The notes: generated by a model not told the origin, from the sequence alone. Shown: positions 44,867-55,150, counted from the first letter of the stretch. The stretch: 64,000 nt of DNA from Roseicella aerolata (GCF_020523605.1 NZ_JAJAQI010000025.1:1-64000); one strand, 5' to 3'. Numbers and translations are program-made.

Positions 44867-45650
44867 CCGGGCCCGTCCCCGCGTCATTGCCCTCGCCAAC
44901 CAGAAGGGCGGCGTCGGCAAGACGACCACCGCCATCAACCTGGCTACCGTCCTCGCGGCGGGGCACAAGGTGCTCCTGCTCGACCTCGATCCGCAGGGTA
45001 ACGCCTCCACCGGCCTTGGCATCGACCGGGCCGAGCGCGGTGCCGGCACCTATGCCCTGCTGGTGGATGGCCGCCCCCTGGCCGAGCTGCTGCGCCCCAC
45101 CCCGGTTCCCAACCTCCAGCTCGTCCCTGCGGATTCCGACTTGGCCGGTGCGGAGGTCGAGCTGGTCGCGATGGAGGACCGCGAGCGCCGCCTGCGCGCC
45201 GCCCTCGATGCCGACCCGAAGCTCACCGGGAGCTTCGACTACATCCTGCTGGATTGCCCGCCCTCGCTTGGCCTGCTGACGCTGAACGCCCTGGTCGCCG
45301 CCCATAGCGTCCTGGTGCCGCTGCAGACCGAGTTCTTCGCGCTGGAAGGCGTCAGCCAGATCACCCAGACCATCGAGAGGGTGAGGCGCGCCCTCAACCC
45401 CGGCCTGGCGCTGGAGGGCATCCTGCTGACCATGTACGACCGCCGGAACAACCTCTCCGAGCTCGTCGCCCAGGACGTGCGTGGCTTCTTCAAGGACAAG
45501 GTATTTGAGACCGTGATCCCGCGGAACATCCGCATCAGCGAGGCACCCTCGCACGGCCTGCCCGTCAGCCTCTACGACGCCCGCTCCCCCGGCGCGCAGG
45601 CCTATGCCGCGCTGGGGGCCGAGGTCCTGCGTCGGCAGAAACGCGCATGA
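44859..45650 (+). CDS. parA: Chromosome partitioning ATPase ParA
   Basis: Walker-type ATPase that forms gradients on the nucleoid and drives ParB-parS complexes apart. 263 residues. Deviant Walker A NQKGGVGKTTTAINLA near the N-terminus, DLDPQGNASTGLG, Walker B YILLDCPPSLGLLTLNAL. ATG 44859 overlaps the rsmG stop and is the canonical start; the longer open frame from 44757 lies wholly within rsmG. parB follows with a four-base overlap. Confidence 0.96.
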   Translation: MPDRARPRVIALANQKGGVGKTTTAINLATVLAAGHKVLLLDLDPQGNASTGLGIDRAERGAGTYALLVDGRPLAELLRPTPVPNLQLVPADSDLAGAEVELVAMEDRERRLRAALDADPKLTGSFDYILLDCPPSLGLLTLNALVAAHSVLVPLQTEFFALEGVSQITQTIERVRRALNPGLALEGILLTMYDRRNNLSELVAQDVRGFFKDKVFETVIPRNIRISEAPSHGLPVSLYDARSPGAQAYAALGAEVLRRQKRA

Positions 45651-46519
45651 GCGGCCCGAAGAAGCCCATGCGGCTCGGCCGCGGCCTCTCCGCCCTGCTC
45701 GGCGAGGCGCCGCCCCCTACCACGACGGACGCCGCCCAGCAGCCCGCCGGCGAGGGCCTCCGCGGCCTGCCGATCGAGATGCTGGAGCCCGGCCCCTTCC
45801 AGCCCCGCGGCCCGATCGACCCTGGCCCGCTGCAGGAACTCGCCGACAGCATCAGGGAGCATGGCGTGCTCCAGCCCATTCTGGTGCGGGAGAAACCCGG
45901 CACCCCGGGCCGCTACGAGATCATCGGCGGCGAGCGCCGCTGGCGTGCCGCCCAGCTGGCCCAGCTGCATGAGGTGCCGGTCGTCCTGCGGAACCTGGAT
46001 GACCGCTCCGCCATGGCCGCCGCCCTGGTCGAGAACCTGCAGCGCCAGGACCTGAATGCGCTGGAGGAGGCGGAGGGCTTCCGCCGCCTGACCGACGAAT
46101 TCGGCCTGACCCAGGACCAGCTTGGCCAGGCCGTCGGCAAGAGCCGCAGCCATGTGGCGAACACCCTGCGCCTGCTCGCCCTGCCGGAGCGGGTGCGGGA
46201 GCTGCTGCGCGACGGGGCGCTCACCGCCGGCCATGCCCGCGCCCTGCTGACCGCGCCGGATGCCGAAGCCCTGGCGCTGGAGGTGGTGGACCGTGGCCTG
46301 AATGTCCGCCAGACTGAAGCCCTGGTCGCCGCCAGGCCGCGCGATCCGGCGACGAAGCCCGCTGCCCCGGCCCCGGAAACCGTCGCGCTGGAGCGGGACC
46401 TCTCCACCCGCCTCGGGTTGAAGGTCAGCATCCGCCATGGCGGGCGCGGCGGGCAGGTGATGATCCAGTACCGCGACCTGGATCAGCTCGACGGGCTGAT
46501 CCGCCTGCTGAACCAGTAA
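45647..46519 (+). CDS. parB: Chromosome partitioning protein ParB
   Basis: CTPase/DNA clamp that loads at parS. 290 residues. N-terminal tail RLGRGLSALLGE, CTP-binding GGERRWRAAQLAQL (C motif), DLNALEEAEGFRRL, HTH domain LTQDQLGQAVGKSRSHVANTLRLLALP, and the C-terminal dimerisation segment YRDLDQLDGLIRLLN. The Arg-rich GERRWRA box is intact. Cognate sites are probably parS 1 and 2 just upstream. Confidence 0.96.
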   Translation: MSGPKKPMRLGRGLSALLGEAPPPTTTDAAQQPAGEGLRGLPIEMLEPGPFQPRGPIDPGPLQELADSIREHGVLQPILVREKPGTPGRYEIIGGERRWRAAQLAQLHEVPVVLRNLDDRSAMAAALVENLQRQDLNALEEAEGFRRLTDEFGLTQDQLGQAVGKSRSHVANTLRLLALPERVRELLRDGALTAGHARALLTAPDAEALALEVVDRGLNVRQTEALVAARPRDPATKPAAPAPETVALERDLSTRLGLKVSIRHGGRGGQVMIQYRDLDQLDGLIRLLNQ

Positions 46520-46548
46520 GGGGCAGGGGGAGAAAATGCCCCTCCCCC
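46520..46548. terminator. Alternative hairpins between parB and the convergent methyltransferase gene
   Basis: GGGGCA (46520-46525) can pair with TGCCCC (46537-46542), or GGGGGAG (46526-46532) with CTCCCCC (46542-46548). The two are mutually exclusive. Position after parB and before a convergent stop suits termination. Confidence 0.4.
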
Positions 46549-46557
46549 ATCCGGGCA

Positions 46558-47391
46558 TTACGCCAGGGGCGGCCGCCGCGCGGCGAAGAGCAGGGCGGGG
46601 CTCGGGATGGCGACGCCCGCGGGTCCGGCATGGCGGCCTGCGGCCTCGATGATCGCGGCCCGGATGCGCGCCTGGACCTCCGGCCTCTGCTGGGCGATCA
46701 GGCCCATGGTCCGCACGGTGCTCTTCTCGAACCAGTCCCAGGCATCCTCGGGCCGTGCCTCGCGGAAGGCGATGGGGATCTCCCGCACCGTCACCGCGCG
46801 GAAACCCGCGCGCTCCAGCACCGCCCCGGTGGCGGCGCGATCGGCCAGCTGGAAGATCGGCGGGCCAGGCGGCAGCGGCACGCCCATATCGGCATGCGCC
46901 AGCACCGCCTGCATGCCGAGGCCGAGGAAGGCCGCCCGCTCCGGCCCGTCCCAGACCGTGAAGGCGTAGCATCCGCCGGGCCGCAGCACGCGGAAGGCCT
47001 CGGCGATCGCGGCCTCGGGCTGCGCTAGATGCAGCAGGCCGAAGGCGCAGACCACCGCATCGAAAGCCTGGTCGCCGAAATCCAGCGCCTCCGCATCGCC
47101 GATGCGGAACTCGGCACCGATGACCCGCCGGCGCGCAAGCTCCACCATCGCCGGCGCGATATCGATGCCTATGGGGGCGAGGCCCCTCGCCGCCGCCTCA
47201 TCCACCAGGTAGCCCGGCCCGCAGCAGATATCGAGCAGGCGCATGCCGGTCCGGGCGCCCACCGCCTCCAGCAGGGGTGCCACCACCTCGCTCGTCATCC
47301 GGCCGGCCCGCTCGTCATAATGCGGGGCCTGCCGATGCCAGCCGTCGCGCTCGAATTCCTTGAAGCTGGGCTGTCCTGGGCCTGTCGTCAT
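46558..47391 (-). CDS. SAM-dependent class I methyltransferase
   Basis: 277 residues. SAM motif I is LLDICCGPGYLVDEAAARG, followed by GIDIAPAMVELARRR, the DAEALDFGDQAFDAVVCAFGLLHL block and LRPGGCYAFTVW. The ubiE/MerR-like type methylates small molecules; the substrate cannot be inferred. ATG 47391 has GGGAGG six bases upstream. It converges on parB and does not belong to the segregation run. Confidence 0.9.
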   Translation of the reverse strand: MTTGPGQPSFKEFERDGWHRQAPHYDERAGRMTSEVVAPLLEAVGARTGMRLLDICCGPGYLVDEAAARGLAPIGIDIAPAMVELARRRVIGAEFRIGDAEALDFGDQAFDAVVCAFGLLHLAQPEAAIAEAFRVLRPGGCYAFTVWDGPERAAFLGLGMQAVLAHADMGVPLPPGPPIFQLADRAATGAVLERAGFRAVTVREIPIAFREARPEDAWDWFEKSTVRTMGLIAQQRPEVQARIRAAIIEAAGRHAGPAGVAIPSPALLFAARRPPLA

Positions 47392-47656
47392 GGCGCACCT
47401 CCCGGGCGGCGCGACCGGTGGGGGATGAGGGGCGGTCGCCGTCCGGATGCATCCGCCACAGAACAGGCCCGACGCATCGAGCGGATGGCGGGCCGGGATC
47501 CGCGCCGTCACCGATCGGTGGCCACCGTCACCAGATTGTGCCCCGGCGCGGCGTGCCGTCCAGGAGATCGCGAGGACGTTCCCACGCCGGCGGCGAGGCG
47601 CAGGCCGCAGGAGCCGCGGGCACCGTCAACCCCAAGGTAATGACGGCGCTACCCCC

Positions 47657-48676
47657 TCAGCGCCGCGCAGCCGCCTGCCGCGCCAGCCCTGTCACCGCGT
47701 TCCGGGCGATGGTGTTCGCCGGCAGGCCCGTGGTCTTGGTCCGCCGCTCCGCCTCCAGCAGCGCCGCCCCGGCCGCCTCCAGCGCATCGGGCCGCCAGAC
47801 CCGCAGCGCCCGCTCCATCGCCGGCTTGTGGCGGAAGAAGACCGGCGGTCGCAGCGCCTCCAGCGCCCCGGCCGGCGCCGCCCCCGCCGCCACGGCCAGC
47901 GAGGCGAGGTGCAGCCGCTGCACATGGCGCAGCGCCGCCCGCACCACCTGCACGGCGTTCGCGCCCTCGGCGAAGGCGGTGTCCAGCGCCTTGTCGGCCG
48001 AGGCCACCTCCCCCGCCATGGCGGCCATCAGCGCCTCCTCCAGGTCCAGCGCCGAGCCCTCCGCCACGCAGGCGACCGCCGCTTCCGGCGTCACCTTGCC
48101 GCCCTGCCCGACGAAGAGGGCGAGCTTCTCCAGCTCCCGCCGCAGCAGCATCCGGTCCTCGCCCAGGCGCTGCGCCAGCCATTCCAGCGCCGCCGGCTCG
48201 GCCGAGACGCCCAGCTCCTGCAGGATCCGCCCGATGGAGGCCGAGAGTTCCGCCCCCCGCTCCCGGTAGCAGGCAATGACGGCACCGGCCGCCGAGCCTT
48301 CCACCGCCTTGAACAGCGCGGCGGAGGTGCGCAGTTCCGGCGCCTCGATCACCACCAGCCCCGGCCCGGGCCCGGACAGCGCCGCCCTGGCGGCCTCCAC
48401 CGCCTGCTTGCCGTCGCCGGCGTCGCGCAGCCGCACCAGCACGCGCCCGCCGGTCAGCGGGGAGCTCGCCGCCTCATTCGCCAGCGCATTCGGCGCCCGC
48501 AGCATCTCCTTGCCGGCCTCGACCAGGCGCAGGCTGTCGCCCTCGGTCACCGTGCGGATCAGCGCCTCGCAGCGTTCCCGGATCAGGCCGGGATCGTCAC
48601 CATGCAGCAGCACCACGCGGCAGGCCCCCGGATCGGCCAGGAAGGCGCCGGTCCGCCGTGCGTCGAGCTTCGCCAT
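47657..48676 (-). CDS. holA: DNA polymerase III subunit delta
   Basis: 339 residues; the clamp-loader delta subunit that opens the beta sliding clamp. Features are VVLLHGDDPGLIRERCEAL at the N-terminus, LVVIEAPELRTSAALFKAVE, and helical lid and C-terminal collar domains with RRTKTTGLPANTIARNAV. ATG 48676 has AGGAGAG seven bases upstream. In many Alphaproteobacteria leuS-lptE-holA run with tiny gaps; here the lptE-holA junction is 155 bp and holds repeat copy K. Confidence 0.93.
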   Translation of the reverse strand: MAKLDARRTGAFLADPGACRVVLLHGDDPGLIRERCEALIRTVTEGDSLRLVEAGKEMLRAPNALANEAASSPLTGGRVLVRLRDAGDGKQAVEAARAALSGPGPGLVVIEAPELRTSAALFKAVEGSAAGAVIACYRERGAELSASIGRILQELGVSAEPAALEWLAQRLGEDRMLLRRELEKLALFVGQGGKVTPEAAVACVAEGSALDLEEALMAAMAGEVASADKALDTAFAEGANAVQVVRAALRHVQRLHLASLAVAAGAAPAGALEALRPPVFFRHKPAMERALRVWRPDALEAAGAALLEAERRTKTTGLPANTIARNAVTGLARQAAARR

Positions 48677-48711
48677 CGCCGCCCTCTCCTGTGTATGGGG
48701 GGTAGAAGCGC

Positions 48712-48815
48712 AGATCGCGGCAGGCCGCGAAGGGCCGGGCGCGTGACGCTGCACGAATAGAGGGGCCTGCAACGGACCGGCGTTCAGGCAGGAACGCGAT
48801 CCGCAATGGCCCGGC
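48712..48815. repeat. Composite palindromic repeat, degenerate copy K
   Basis: A decayed module II (TAGAAGCGCAGATCGCGGCA with remnants up to GAATAG) is followed by module I (ACGGACCGGCGTTCAGGCAG then GAACGCGATCCGCAATGG), in the orientation of copies C and J. It separates lptE from holA in an otherwise compact unit. Confidence 0.7.
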
Positions 48816-48831
48816 GCCCGGAACCCTGCCC

Positions 48832-49416
48832 TCAGCCGGTCGCGGTCCCGGTTTCCTTCTGGCGCCGCAGCGCCAGCGCCACCTGCCGGGTGATCTCCTC
48901 GGAGATCTGCTCCATCGCCCGGCTCTCCAGCGCGTCCCGGGCGCTGTCGGCCGAGAAGAACTGCAGGTCCGGGATGTTGAAGGAGTCGAGGGTCCGGTAC
49001 GGGATTGCCGAGCGCGCCACCGTCTGCGGCGGGACGGAGAGCGTCGCCAGATCCCAAGTGCCGGTGAAGATGTAGCGGAGGCGGCTGATGGTGCCGTCCC
49101 GCCGGTAGCCCAGCACCTCGATGCCCGGCACCACCTGCACGTTCAGCATGTAGCGCGCAGGCGTGCCCGGCTGGCTGTCCTCCAGCCGCCGCTGCAGGTT
49201 GCGCCGCAGGATCTGGCCGGACCGCTCATGGATCGGCCCGACGCGCACCGCGGCGAGTTCCGTGGCCAGGTCGGATTCGCTGCCATCCGCCGCCGTGATC
49301 GGCGCGTAGAGCGGGCGGAAGCCGCAGCCGGAAAGGCCGAGCAGCCCCGCCACGCCCAGCAGGGCGCGGCGAGAGGGCGGGCGGCCCGCCTGTCCCGCCC
49401 GGTCGTCGCGCGGCAC
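48832..49416 (-). CDS. lptE: LPS assembly lipoprotein LptE
   Basis: Outer-membrane lipoprotein that plugs and assembles LptD for lipopolysaccharide export. 194 residues. The lipobox is LLGLSGC with the acylated Cys at about 31, after an Arg-rich N-terminus, followed by GFRPLYAP typical of alphaproteobacterial LptE. The GTG start at 49416 lies four bases after the leuS stop. Longer in-frame starts would overlap leuS. It is sandwiched between leuS and holA, the usual context, which supports the assignment despite weak sequence conservation. Confidence 0.88.
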   Translation of the reverse strand: MPRDDRAGQAGRPPSRRALLGVAGLLGLSGCGFRPLYAPITAADGSESDLATELAAVRVGPIHERSGQILRRNLQRRLEDSQPGTPARYMLNVQVVPGIEVLGYRRDGTISRLRYIFTGTWDLATLSVPPQTVARSAIPYRTLDSFNIPDLQFFSADSARDALESRAMEQISEEITRQVALALRRQKETGTATG

Positions 49417-49420
49417 GAGG

Positions 49421-52120
49421 CTAGACGACGAAGTTGACGACACGGCCCGGCACATGGATGCGCTTCCGGATGGGCTTGCCGGCAATGGTCCGCTGCACAT
49501 TCTCCTCCGCCTCCGCGAGCGCGAAGATGGTAGCCTCATCCGCGTCCACCGCCACCTCGATCGTGCCGCGCAACTTGCCGAGAACCTGCACGGCGAGCGT
49601 CACCGTCTCCGCCTTCAGCAGGGCCGGATCGGCCTCCAGCCAGGGAAGCTGGGCGACCAGCGCCTCCGTGCCCGGGTTCAGCAGCGACCACAACTCCTCC
49701 GCCAGGTGCGGCATCATGGGCGAGGCGAGGCGCGCGATCGCCTCCAGCGCCTCGCGTCGCGCGGCACCCATGCCCTCACCCTCCCCGGCATCGGCGATGG
49801 CATTGGCGAATTCATGGATGCGCGCGACGGCGACGTTGAAGGCGAAGCTCTCCAGCGCCTCGGTCACCGCGGCGATGGTCCTGTGCGTCACCTGCCGCAG
49901 CTTCTTCGCGGCACCCGTCGCGCCTTCCGGCGAGGTGCCGGCAGGCGGCAGGCCGGGCAGCGCCGCTGCCACCAGCCGGTAGAGCCGCTGGGTGAAGCGG
50001 TAGGCGCCGGCGACGCCGCTCTCCGTCCACTCCATGTCCCGCTCCGGCGGGTTGTCGGAGAGGATGAACCAGCGGGCGGTGTCCGCACCGTATCTGTCGA
50101 TGATGGCGCCCGGATCCACCGTGTTGCGCTTCGACTTCGACATCGCCTCGACACGGCCGATGGTGACGGGCTCGTTGGTGCCCTTCACCACCGCGCTGCG
50201 CGTGCCGTCGGGGGCGAGGCTGAACTCCACCTCCTCCGGATAGAGCCAGCGGCCATCGGTGCCCTTGTAGCTCTCATGCTGCACCATGCCCTGGGTGAAG
50301 AGCCCCTCGAAGGGTTCCGCGATGGTCAGGTGCCCGGTGTCACGCATGCCGCGGGTGAAGAAGCGGCTGTAGAGCAGGTGCAGGATCGCGTGCTCGATGC
50401 CGCCGATATACTGGTCCACCGGCAGCCAGGCATCCACGGCGGCCTTCGTCACCGGGGCGTCCGCGCGCGGCGAGCAGAAGCGCGCGAAGTACCAGGAACT
50501 GTCCACGAAGGTGTCGCAGGTATCGGTCTCGCGCCGCGCCGGCTTGCCGCAGGACGGGCAGTTCACGTGCTTCCAGCTGGGGTGGTTGTCGAGCGGGTTG
50601 CCCGGCTTCGAGAAATCCACGTCCTCCGGCAGCTTCACCGGCAACTGGTCGTCCGGCACGGGGACGACGCCGCAGGCCTCGCAATGGATGAAGGGGATCG
50701 GGCAGCCCCAGTAGCGCTGGCGGGAGACGCCCCAGTCGCGGAGCCGCCAGTTGACCACGCCCGTCCCCTGCCCCGATCGCTCCAGCGCCTCGATCGCCTT
50801 GCGCTTCGCGGCGGCGACATCGAGCCCGTCGAGGAAGCCGGAATTGAAGATGGTGCCGTCATCCACATAGGCCTTGCCGTCCAACGAGAAGCGCGCGGGA
50901 TCGGCGCCCGGCGGCAGCACCACCGGCCTGATCGTCAGCCCGTATTTGGAGGCGAATTCGAAGTCGCGCTCGTCATGGGCCGGGCAGCCGAAGATCGCGC
51001 CGGTGCCGTATTCCATCAGCACGAAATTGGCGATCCAGACCGGGAAGGTCACGCCTTCGAGGAAGGGATGCTGCACGCGGAAGCCGGTGTCGTAGCCGCG
51101 CTTCTCCGCCTGCTCGATCGCCGCCTCCGAAGTGCCCATGCGGCGGCACTCCGCGATGAACTCGGCCGCCTTCGGGTCACGCGCCGCGGCGGCCGCGGCC
51201 AGCGGGTGCTCGGCGGCGACGGCGAGGAAGCTCATGCCGAAGAGCGTATCGGGCCGGGTGGTGAAGACCTCCACCTCGCTGATCTGCGCCTCCGGATTCA
51301 GACCTCCAGGCCCTTCGGCCTTCCGGTCATCCTGGGCGATGCCACCCACCGGCTCGGCCAGCCGGAAGCGCACCCGCGCGCCCTCGCTGCGGCCGATCCA
51401 GTTGGCCTGCATCAGCTTCACGCGCTCGGGCCAGCGGTCCAGCGTCCCCAGCGCCTCCAGCAGGTCCGGCGCATACTTGGTGATGCTGAAGAACCACTGG
51501 CTGAGCTGCTTCTTCTCGACCAGCGCGCCGGAGCGCCAGCCGCGCCCGTCGATCACCTGCTCATTCGCCAGGACGGTGCCGTCCACCGGGTCCCAGTTGA
51601 CCCAGCTCTCCTTCCGCTCGACCAGCCCGGCCTTGTGGAAATCGAGGAAGAGCTTCTGCTGCCGGCCGTAATACTCGGCGTCGCAGGTGGCGAATTCGCG
51701 CGCCCACTCGATCGAGAGGCCCATGCGCTTCAGCTCGGCGCGCATATTGGCGATGTTCTGGTAGGTCCAGGTGCCGGGGTGGATGCCGCGCTCCCGCGCC
51801 GCATTCTCGGCGGGCAGGCCGAAGGCGTCCCAGCCCATCGGGTGCATCACCATGTGCCCGCGCGCGCGCTTGTAGCGCGCGACCACGTCGCCCAGCGTAT
51901 AGTTGCGGACATGGCCCATATGGATCTTCCCGCTGGGATACGGGAACATCTCCAGGACGTAATATTTCTTCGCCTCGGGTGGCGGGATGTCGGGCACCGA
52001 GAAACAGGCGCGCCTGTCCCATTCCGCCTGCCAGCGCGGCTCGGCGGATTTGAAGTCGTGCCGGATGTCCTGGCGCTGGTCCGGGCGGGAAGCGGTGCTG
52101 GCGTCGTTCATGGCCGTCAT
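49421..52120 (-). CDS. leuS: Leucyl-tRNA synthetase
   Basis: Class I aminoacyl-tRNA synthetase of 899 residues. HIGH motif as [23 protein letters not shown] as [16 protein letters not shown]1 editing domain with [21 protein letters not shown], and zinc-type [27 protein letters not shown]. The C-terminal anticodon domain ends [16 protein letters not shown]-like. ATG 52120 or 52111 are both possible; GAGCAG precedes the first. It is the promoter-proximal gene of leuS-lptE-holA. Confidence 0.97.
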   Translation of the reverse strand: MTAMNDASTASRPDQRQDIRHDFKSAEPRWQAEWDRRACFSVPDIPPPEAKKYYVLEMFPYPSGKIHMGHVRNYTLGDVVARYKRARGHMVMHPMGWDAFGLPAENAARERGIHPGTWTYQNIANMRAELKRMGLSIEWAREFATCDAEYYGRQQKLFLDFHKAGLVERKESWVNWDPVDGTVLANEQVIDGRGWRSGALVEKKQLSQWFFSITKYAPDLLEALGTLDRWPERVKLMQANWIGRSEGARVRFRLAEPVGGIAQDDRKAEGPGGLNPEAQISEVEVFTTRPDTLFGMSFLAVAAEHPLAAAAAARDPKAAEFIAECRRMGTSEAAIEQAEKRGYDTGFRVQHPFLEGVTFPVWIANFVLMEYGTGAIFGCPAHDERDFEFASKYGLTIRPVVLPPGADPARFSLDGKAYVDDGTIFNSGFLDGLDVAAAKRKAIEALERSGQGTGVVNWRLRDWGVSRQRYWGCPIPFIHCEACGVVPVPDDQLPVKLPEDVDFSKPGNPLDNHPSWKHVNCPSCGKPARRETDTCDTFVDSSWYFARFCSPRADAPVTKAAVDAWLPVDQYIGGIEHAILHLLYSRFFTRGMRDTGHLTIAEPFEGLFTQGMVQHESYKGTDGRWLYPEEVEFSLAPDGTRSAVVKGTNEPVTIGRVEAMSKSKRNTVDPGAIIDRYGADTARWFILSDNPPERDMEWTESGVAGAYRFTQRLYRLVAAALPGLPPAGTSPEGATGAAKKLRQVTHRTIAAVTEALESFAFNVAVARIHEFANAIADAGEGEGMGAARREALEAIARLASPMMPHLAEELWSLLNPGTEALVAQLPWLEADPALLKAETVTLAVQVLGKLRGTIEVAVDADEATIFALAEAEENVQRTIAGKPIRKRIHVPGRVVNFVV

Positions 52121-52214
52121 GATCTGCTCGGGCCAAGGGAATAAGCCTCTGTCCCGCGTGAGGGAAGTGCGGCCTTGCCGGTGGCGTCCCGCCCCGCAGC
52201 CTTCCTGCCACCCC

Positions 52215-52952
52215 TTAGCCCTGCTCCAGCCAGTGCACCTCCCCGTCATCCAGGTCGTAATGCGCCGGCACGATCTTCAGCCGCCCGGCCGTCAGCGCCT
52301 GCTGCAGCACCGCGCTCTGCGTCCGGAGCCGCATCGCCACCCGCCGCGCATTGGCCTGCACGGCGGCATCGAGGGTCCGGCCGCCCTCCCGCCGCGCGGT
52401 CAGCACCGCCGGGATGATGGGCTGGATCATCTCCCCGATCACGCCGGGGAAGCTCGCATCGCGCTCCACCGCATCCACCGCCGCGGCGACGGCGCCGCAG
52501 CTTTCATGCCCCAGCACCACGATCAGCGGGCAGCCGAGCACCCCGACGCCATACTCCACGCTGCCGAGCGCGGCGGTGTCCACCGTGTTGCCGGCATTGC
52601 GCACGATGAAGAGCTCGCCGAGGCCGCGGCCGAAGAGCAATTCGGGCGGCACCCGGCTGTCGGAGCAGCCGATCAACACGCAGAAGGGCGCCTGGCCGCG
52701 CGCCAGCTCGACCCGCCGCTCCCGCCCCTGCGCGGCACGGAAGGGCGCGTCGGTGACGAAGCGCTCATTGCCCTCCTTCAGCCGGGCCAGCGCCTGGTTG
52801 GGGGTGAGGTCGGTCTTGCGCACCGGGTCGGCCGCCCGCGCGGCGCCGGGCAGGGAAGCGGCCACCAGCGCGCCGGCGGCAAGGCCCGCCAGGCCGCGCC
52901 GGCCCGGCGCCAGGGGGAAGCCCGGATGGCAACCGCAGAGGGGGATGGGCAT
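52215..52952 (-). CDS. Beta-class carbonic anhydrase, exported
   Basis: 245 residues. A hydrophobic leader with paired arginines ([23 protein letters not shown]) suggests export through Tat or Sec. Zn ligands: C96 and D98 in GCSDSR, H149 and C152 in GHESCGA. This is the complete beta-carbonic anhydrase active site. It would speed CO2/bicarbonate exchange in the periplasm. ATG 52952 has GGGAG seven bases upstream. The second carbonic-anhydrase-like protein in this window, at 9466, is of a different class. Confidence 0.93.
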   Translation of the reverse strand: MPIPLCGCHPGFPLAPGRRGLAGLAAGALVAASLPGAARAADPVRKTDLTPNQALARLKEGNERFVTDAPFRAAQGRERRVELARGQAPFCVLIGCSDSRVPPELLFGRGLGELFIVRNAGNTVDTAALGSVEYGVGVLGCPLIVVLGHESCGAVAAAVDAVERDASFPGVIGEMIQPIIPAVLTARREGGRTLDAAVQANARRVAMRLRTQSAVLQQALTAGRLKIVPAHYDLDDGEVHWLEQG

Positions 52953-53188
52953 GGCATGTCTCCCGCCTGGCCCCAGGCGCCGGGCCGGGCCGGCCTGCGC
53001 CGCGGGTCCGTTCGTGCTTCCGGCGGCACGCCGCCGGGCCGCGCGCGGCTGCGGCGGCTGACGGCCCGAACGCCGCCGGTCCGCAGCGGTGGCATGATGG
53101 TCCCGCCCACCGCCCGCCCGGCCGGCGCCCCGGCATTGCGGCGGCTGCCGCCCCGTCCCATCCTCCGGCAACCCGTTCCAGGTCCGTG

Positions 53189-54280
53189 ATGCACCGCCTG
53201 CTTGCCTTGCTGCTGCTGCTGCTCCTTCCGCTGCGCGACGCGCCCGCCCAATCCGTGGCGGAGGAGACCGCCTATCGGGAGGTCTTTGCGGTCGCCGCCC
53301 TCGGCGCGCCGAACCCCTCCCTTACCCTCGCCGCCACCTATGGCCTGCTCTATCGCGGCATGATGCCGCATGCCGCCTTCGCGCTCGCGCGCGATCCCGC
53401 CGGCCGCTCCGCCTGGGGATTCGCCGGCGGCGCCGCGACACCCGGGCAGGCCGAGGCGGCGGCGCTGGAGCGCTGCCGGCGCGCGCTCGGCCAGCTCCAG
53501 GCGGAATGCCGCCTGCTGGCCCTGGATGCCGGCCGGCCCGGCGGCCCCGCCGTGCCGCTGGCCGAGGGCGGGATCGGCCCCTTCCGCCCTGCGCCCCTGC
53601 TGCTGCGCCGCGGCCCGCAGACGGCGCGCGGCGTGCTGGTCTGGAGCCATGGCTATGGCGGGCCGGAGCGGGACAACCGCAAGGCGCCGACGCCGGCCTT
53701 CGTTTCCCTGCTCAACGACAATGGCTGGGATGTGCTGCGCTTCGACCGGCACCCGGGCGAGGACAGCCTCTATGCCAGCCTGCCGCGCCTGACCGCCGGC
53801 CTGCCGGCGCTGCGGGAGGCGGGGTACCGCCGCATCATCCTCGGCGGCCAGTCGCGCGGCGGCTGGCAGGCCATCATGGCCGCCGCCGAGCGGCCCGAGC
53901 TGGTGGAGGCGGTGATCGCCACCGCCCCGGCGGCGCATGGGGAGCTAAGCCGCCCGAACAATCACGGCGCCGCCGCCGATGATTTCCGCCGCCTGCTGGC
54001 CGGGCTGCCGGCCGCCGGCCCGCGCCTGGCCGTGGTGCTGTTCGAGGGCGATGAGTTCGACCCGGAGCCCGAGCGCCGGGCCGCCCTGCTGGAGGCGCTG
54101 GCGCGGGAGAGGGCGGCGCCGACCCTCGCCCTCTGGCCGGAGCCGCCGCTGCGCGGCCATGCCGGGGCGCATGACCTGCGCTTCACCCTGCTGCAGGGCG
54201 GTTGCCTGCTGAGCCTGGTGCAGGCGCCCGAGGCGGCGGCGCCGCGCGGCCTGCGGCGAAGCGCCTGTGGCGGCGGCTGA
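53189..54280 (+). CDS. Exported alpha/beta hydrolase-like protein
   Basis: 363 residues with a leucine-rich signal peptide (LLALLLLLLLPL) and cleavage after AQS. The first ~100 residues contain a region resembling small stress-type domains with Cys (ERCRRALGQLQAECRLLALDAG). The second part has WSHGYGG, the nucleophile elbow GGQSRGGW, an acid in LFEGDEFDPEP and His in GHAGAHDLRF. Serine-hydrolase chemistry in the periplasm is likely; the substrate is unknown. The ATG 53189 is preferred to the GTG three bases before. Confidence 0.82.
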   Translation: MHRLLALLLLLLLPLRDAPAQSVAEETAYREVFAVAALGAPNPSLTLAATYGLLYRGMMPHAAFALARDPAGRSAWGFAGGAATPGQAEAAALERCRRALGQLQAECRLLALDAGRPGGPAVPLAEGGIGPFRPAPLLLRRGPQTARGVLVWSHGYGGPERDNRKAPTPAFVSLLNDNGWDVLRFDRHPGEDSLYASLPRLTAGLPALREAGYRRIILGGQSRGGWQAIMAAAERPELVEAVIATAPAAHGELSRPNNHGAAADDFRRLLAGLPAAGPRLAVVLFEGDEFDPEPERRAALLEALARERAAPTLALWPEPPLRGHAGAHDLRFTLLQGGCLLSLVQAPEAAAPRGLRRSACGGG

Positions 54281-54457
54281 GGCCGGCGGCCGGACCGCCC
54301 TGCCCTCTCCCGCGGGCGGGATAACGGTACGGTGGAGTTGCGCCAGGCGGCATCGCCTTTTGCGCCCCGACTCGTGACCTGCCATGCCGTTTGCTCGCAG
54401 CCTTGTTGCGAAAACAGATCATGGAGGGGAGTTAATCCTCCCGGTGGAGGTTCCACC

Positions 54458-54799
54458 ATGCGTTTCGCCCCATTGCTGTTGCTGCTTGGTCTCGTCGCCT
54501 GCGCCGGGCCCAGGCAATCGGCCGAGGAGGCCGACCTGACCGCCGTCCGCGCGGTCTCGCTCTCCACCCAGGCGCTGAGCTGGGAGGAGCTGCGCATCCA
54601 TCCCGCGCTGATGCAGCGCCCCTGTGCCGTCCACACGCTGGTGAACGAGGAGGCGGTGGTGGTCGGCTATTGCGAGCGCGGCAAGCGCTGCCGGACCAAT
54701 GACTGGCGGCCGGTGCTGGATGGCTGCCAGCCGGCCCAGGGCCCGGGGATGACGCCCGCGCCTACGGGCAGCGGGCTGGAGGTGGCCAACCGGCGCTGA
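54458..54799 (+). CDS. Small lipoprotein, uncharacterised
   Basis: 113 residues. Signal peptide MRFAPLLLLLGLVAC ends in a lipobox with the acylated Cys at 15. The mature part has four more cysteines (about 55, 70, 76, 86: CAVHT, YCERG, CRTND, GCQP), possibly two disulfides. GGAGG precedes the ATG by seven bases. It has no recognisable family. It stands alone between the secreted hydrolase and the BCCT transporter. Confidence 0.72.
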   Translation: MRFAPLLLLLGLVACAGPRQSAEEADLTAVRAVSLSTQALSWEELRIHPALMQRPCAVHTLVNEEAVVVGYCERGKRCRTNDWRPVLDGCQPAQGPGMTPAPTGSGLEVANRR

Positions 54800-55150
54800 T
54801 CCGCGCCGCCATCCCCGGCCCGGCGCGCCATCGCCCCGGTCCGGGGCCGGGGGCGAAGGGATCCAGGCTGAACTGCCCCGGAAGCACGCTGCCGCGTGAC
54901 TCCGGCCTCGGCCGCCGGCACCGCCCCGGCCGCCCGGGGCGGCTGCGGGTCAGGGCCGATGCCGGCTGGCATGATGCGGGCCCGCATGCTTCCCGGCAGA
55001 ACACCGAGGAGCACATCATGGCGCGTAACCGGGCGGTGCCCGGAGCGTTGCTCACCCCGCCGAGCCCCACCGCTCCGCCCTCCCGCCCAGGTCGCGGAGG
55101 GTCCCGAGCCGATGTTCCGTGGGAGCGCAGCGGGAAAGAAGTAGACATAC
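54800..55150. other. Intergenic region without a supported gene
   Basis: 351 bp before the BCCT transporter, containing the promoter region for it by position. A short open frame exists but lacks an RBS and has repeat-like composition. No repeat copy seen. Confidence 0.45.

Noticed and set aside
49454-52144. An 896-codon plus-strand open frame opposite leuS
   Set aside because: leuS contains HIGH and KMSKS motifs on the other strand; this frame is a compositional shadow.
54896-55144. Possible 82-residue protein upstream of betT
   Set aside because: Low-complexity Pro/Arg/Ala composition, no RBS and no family resemblance.
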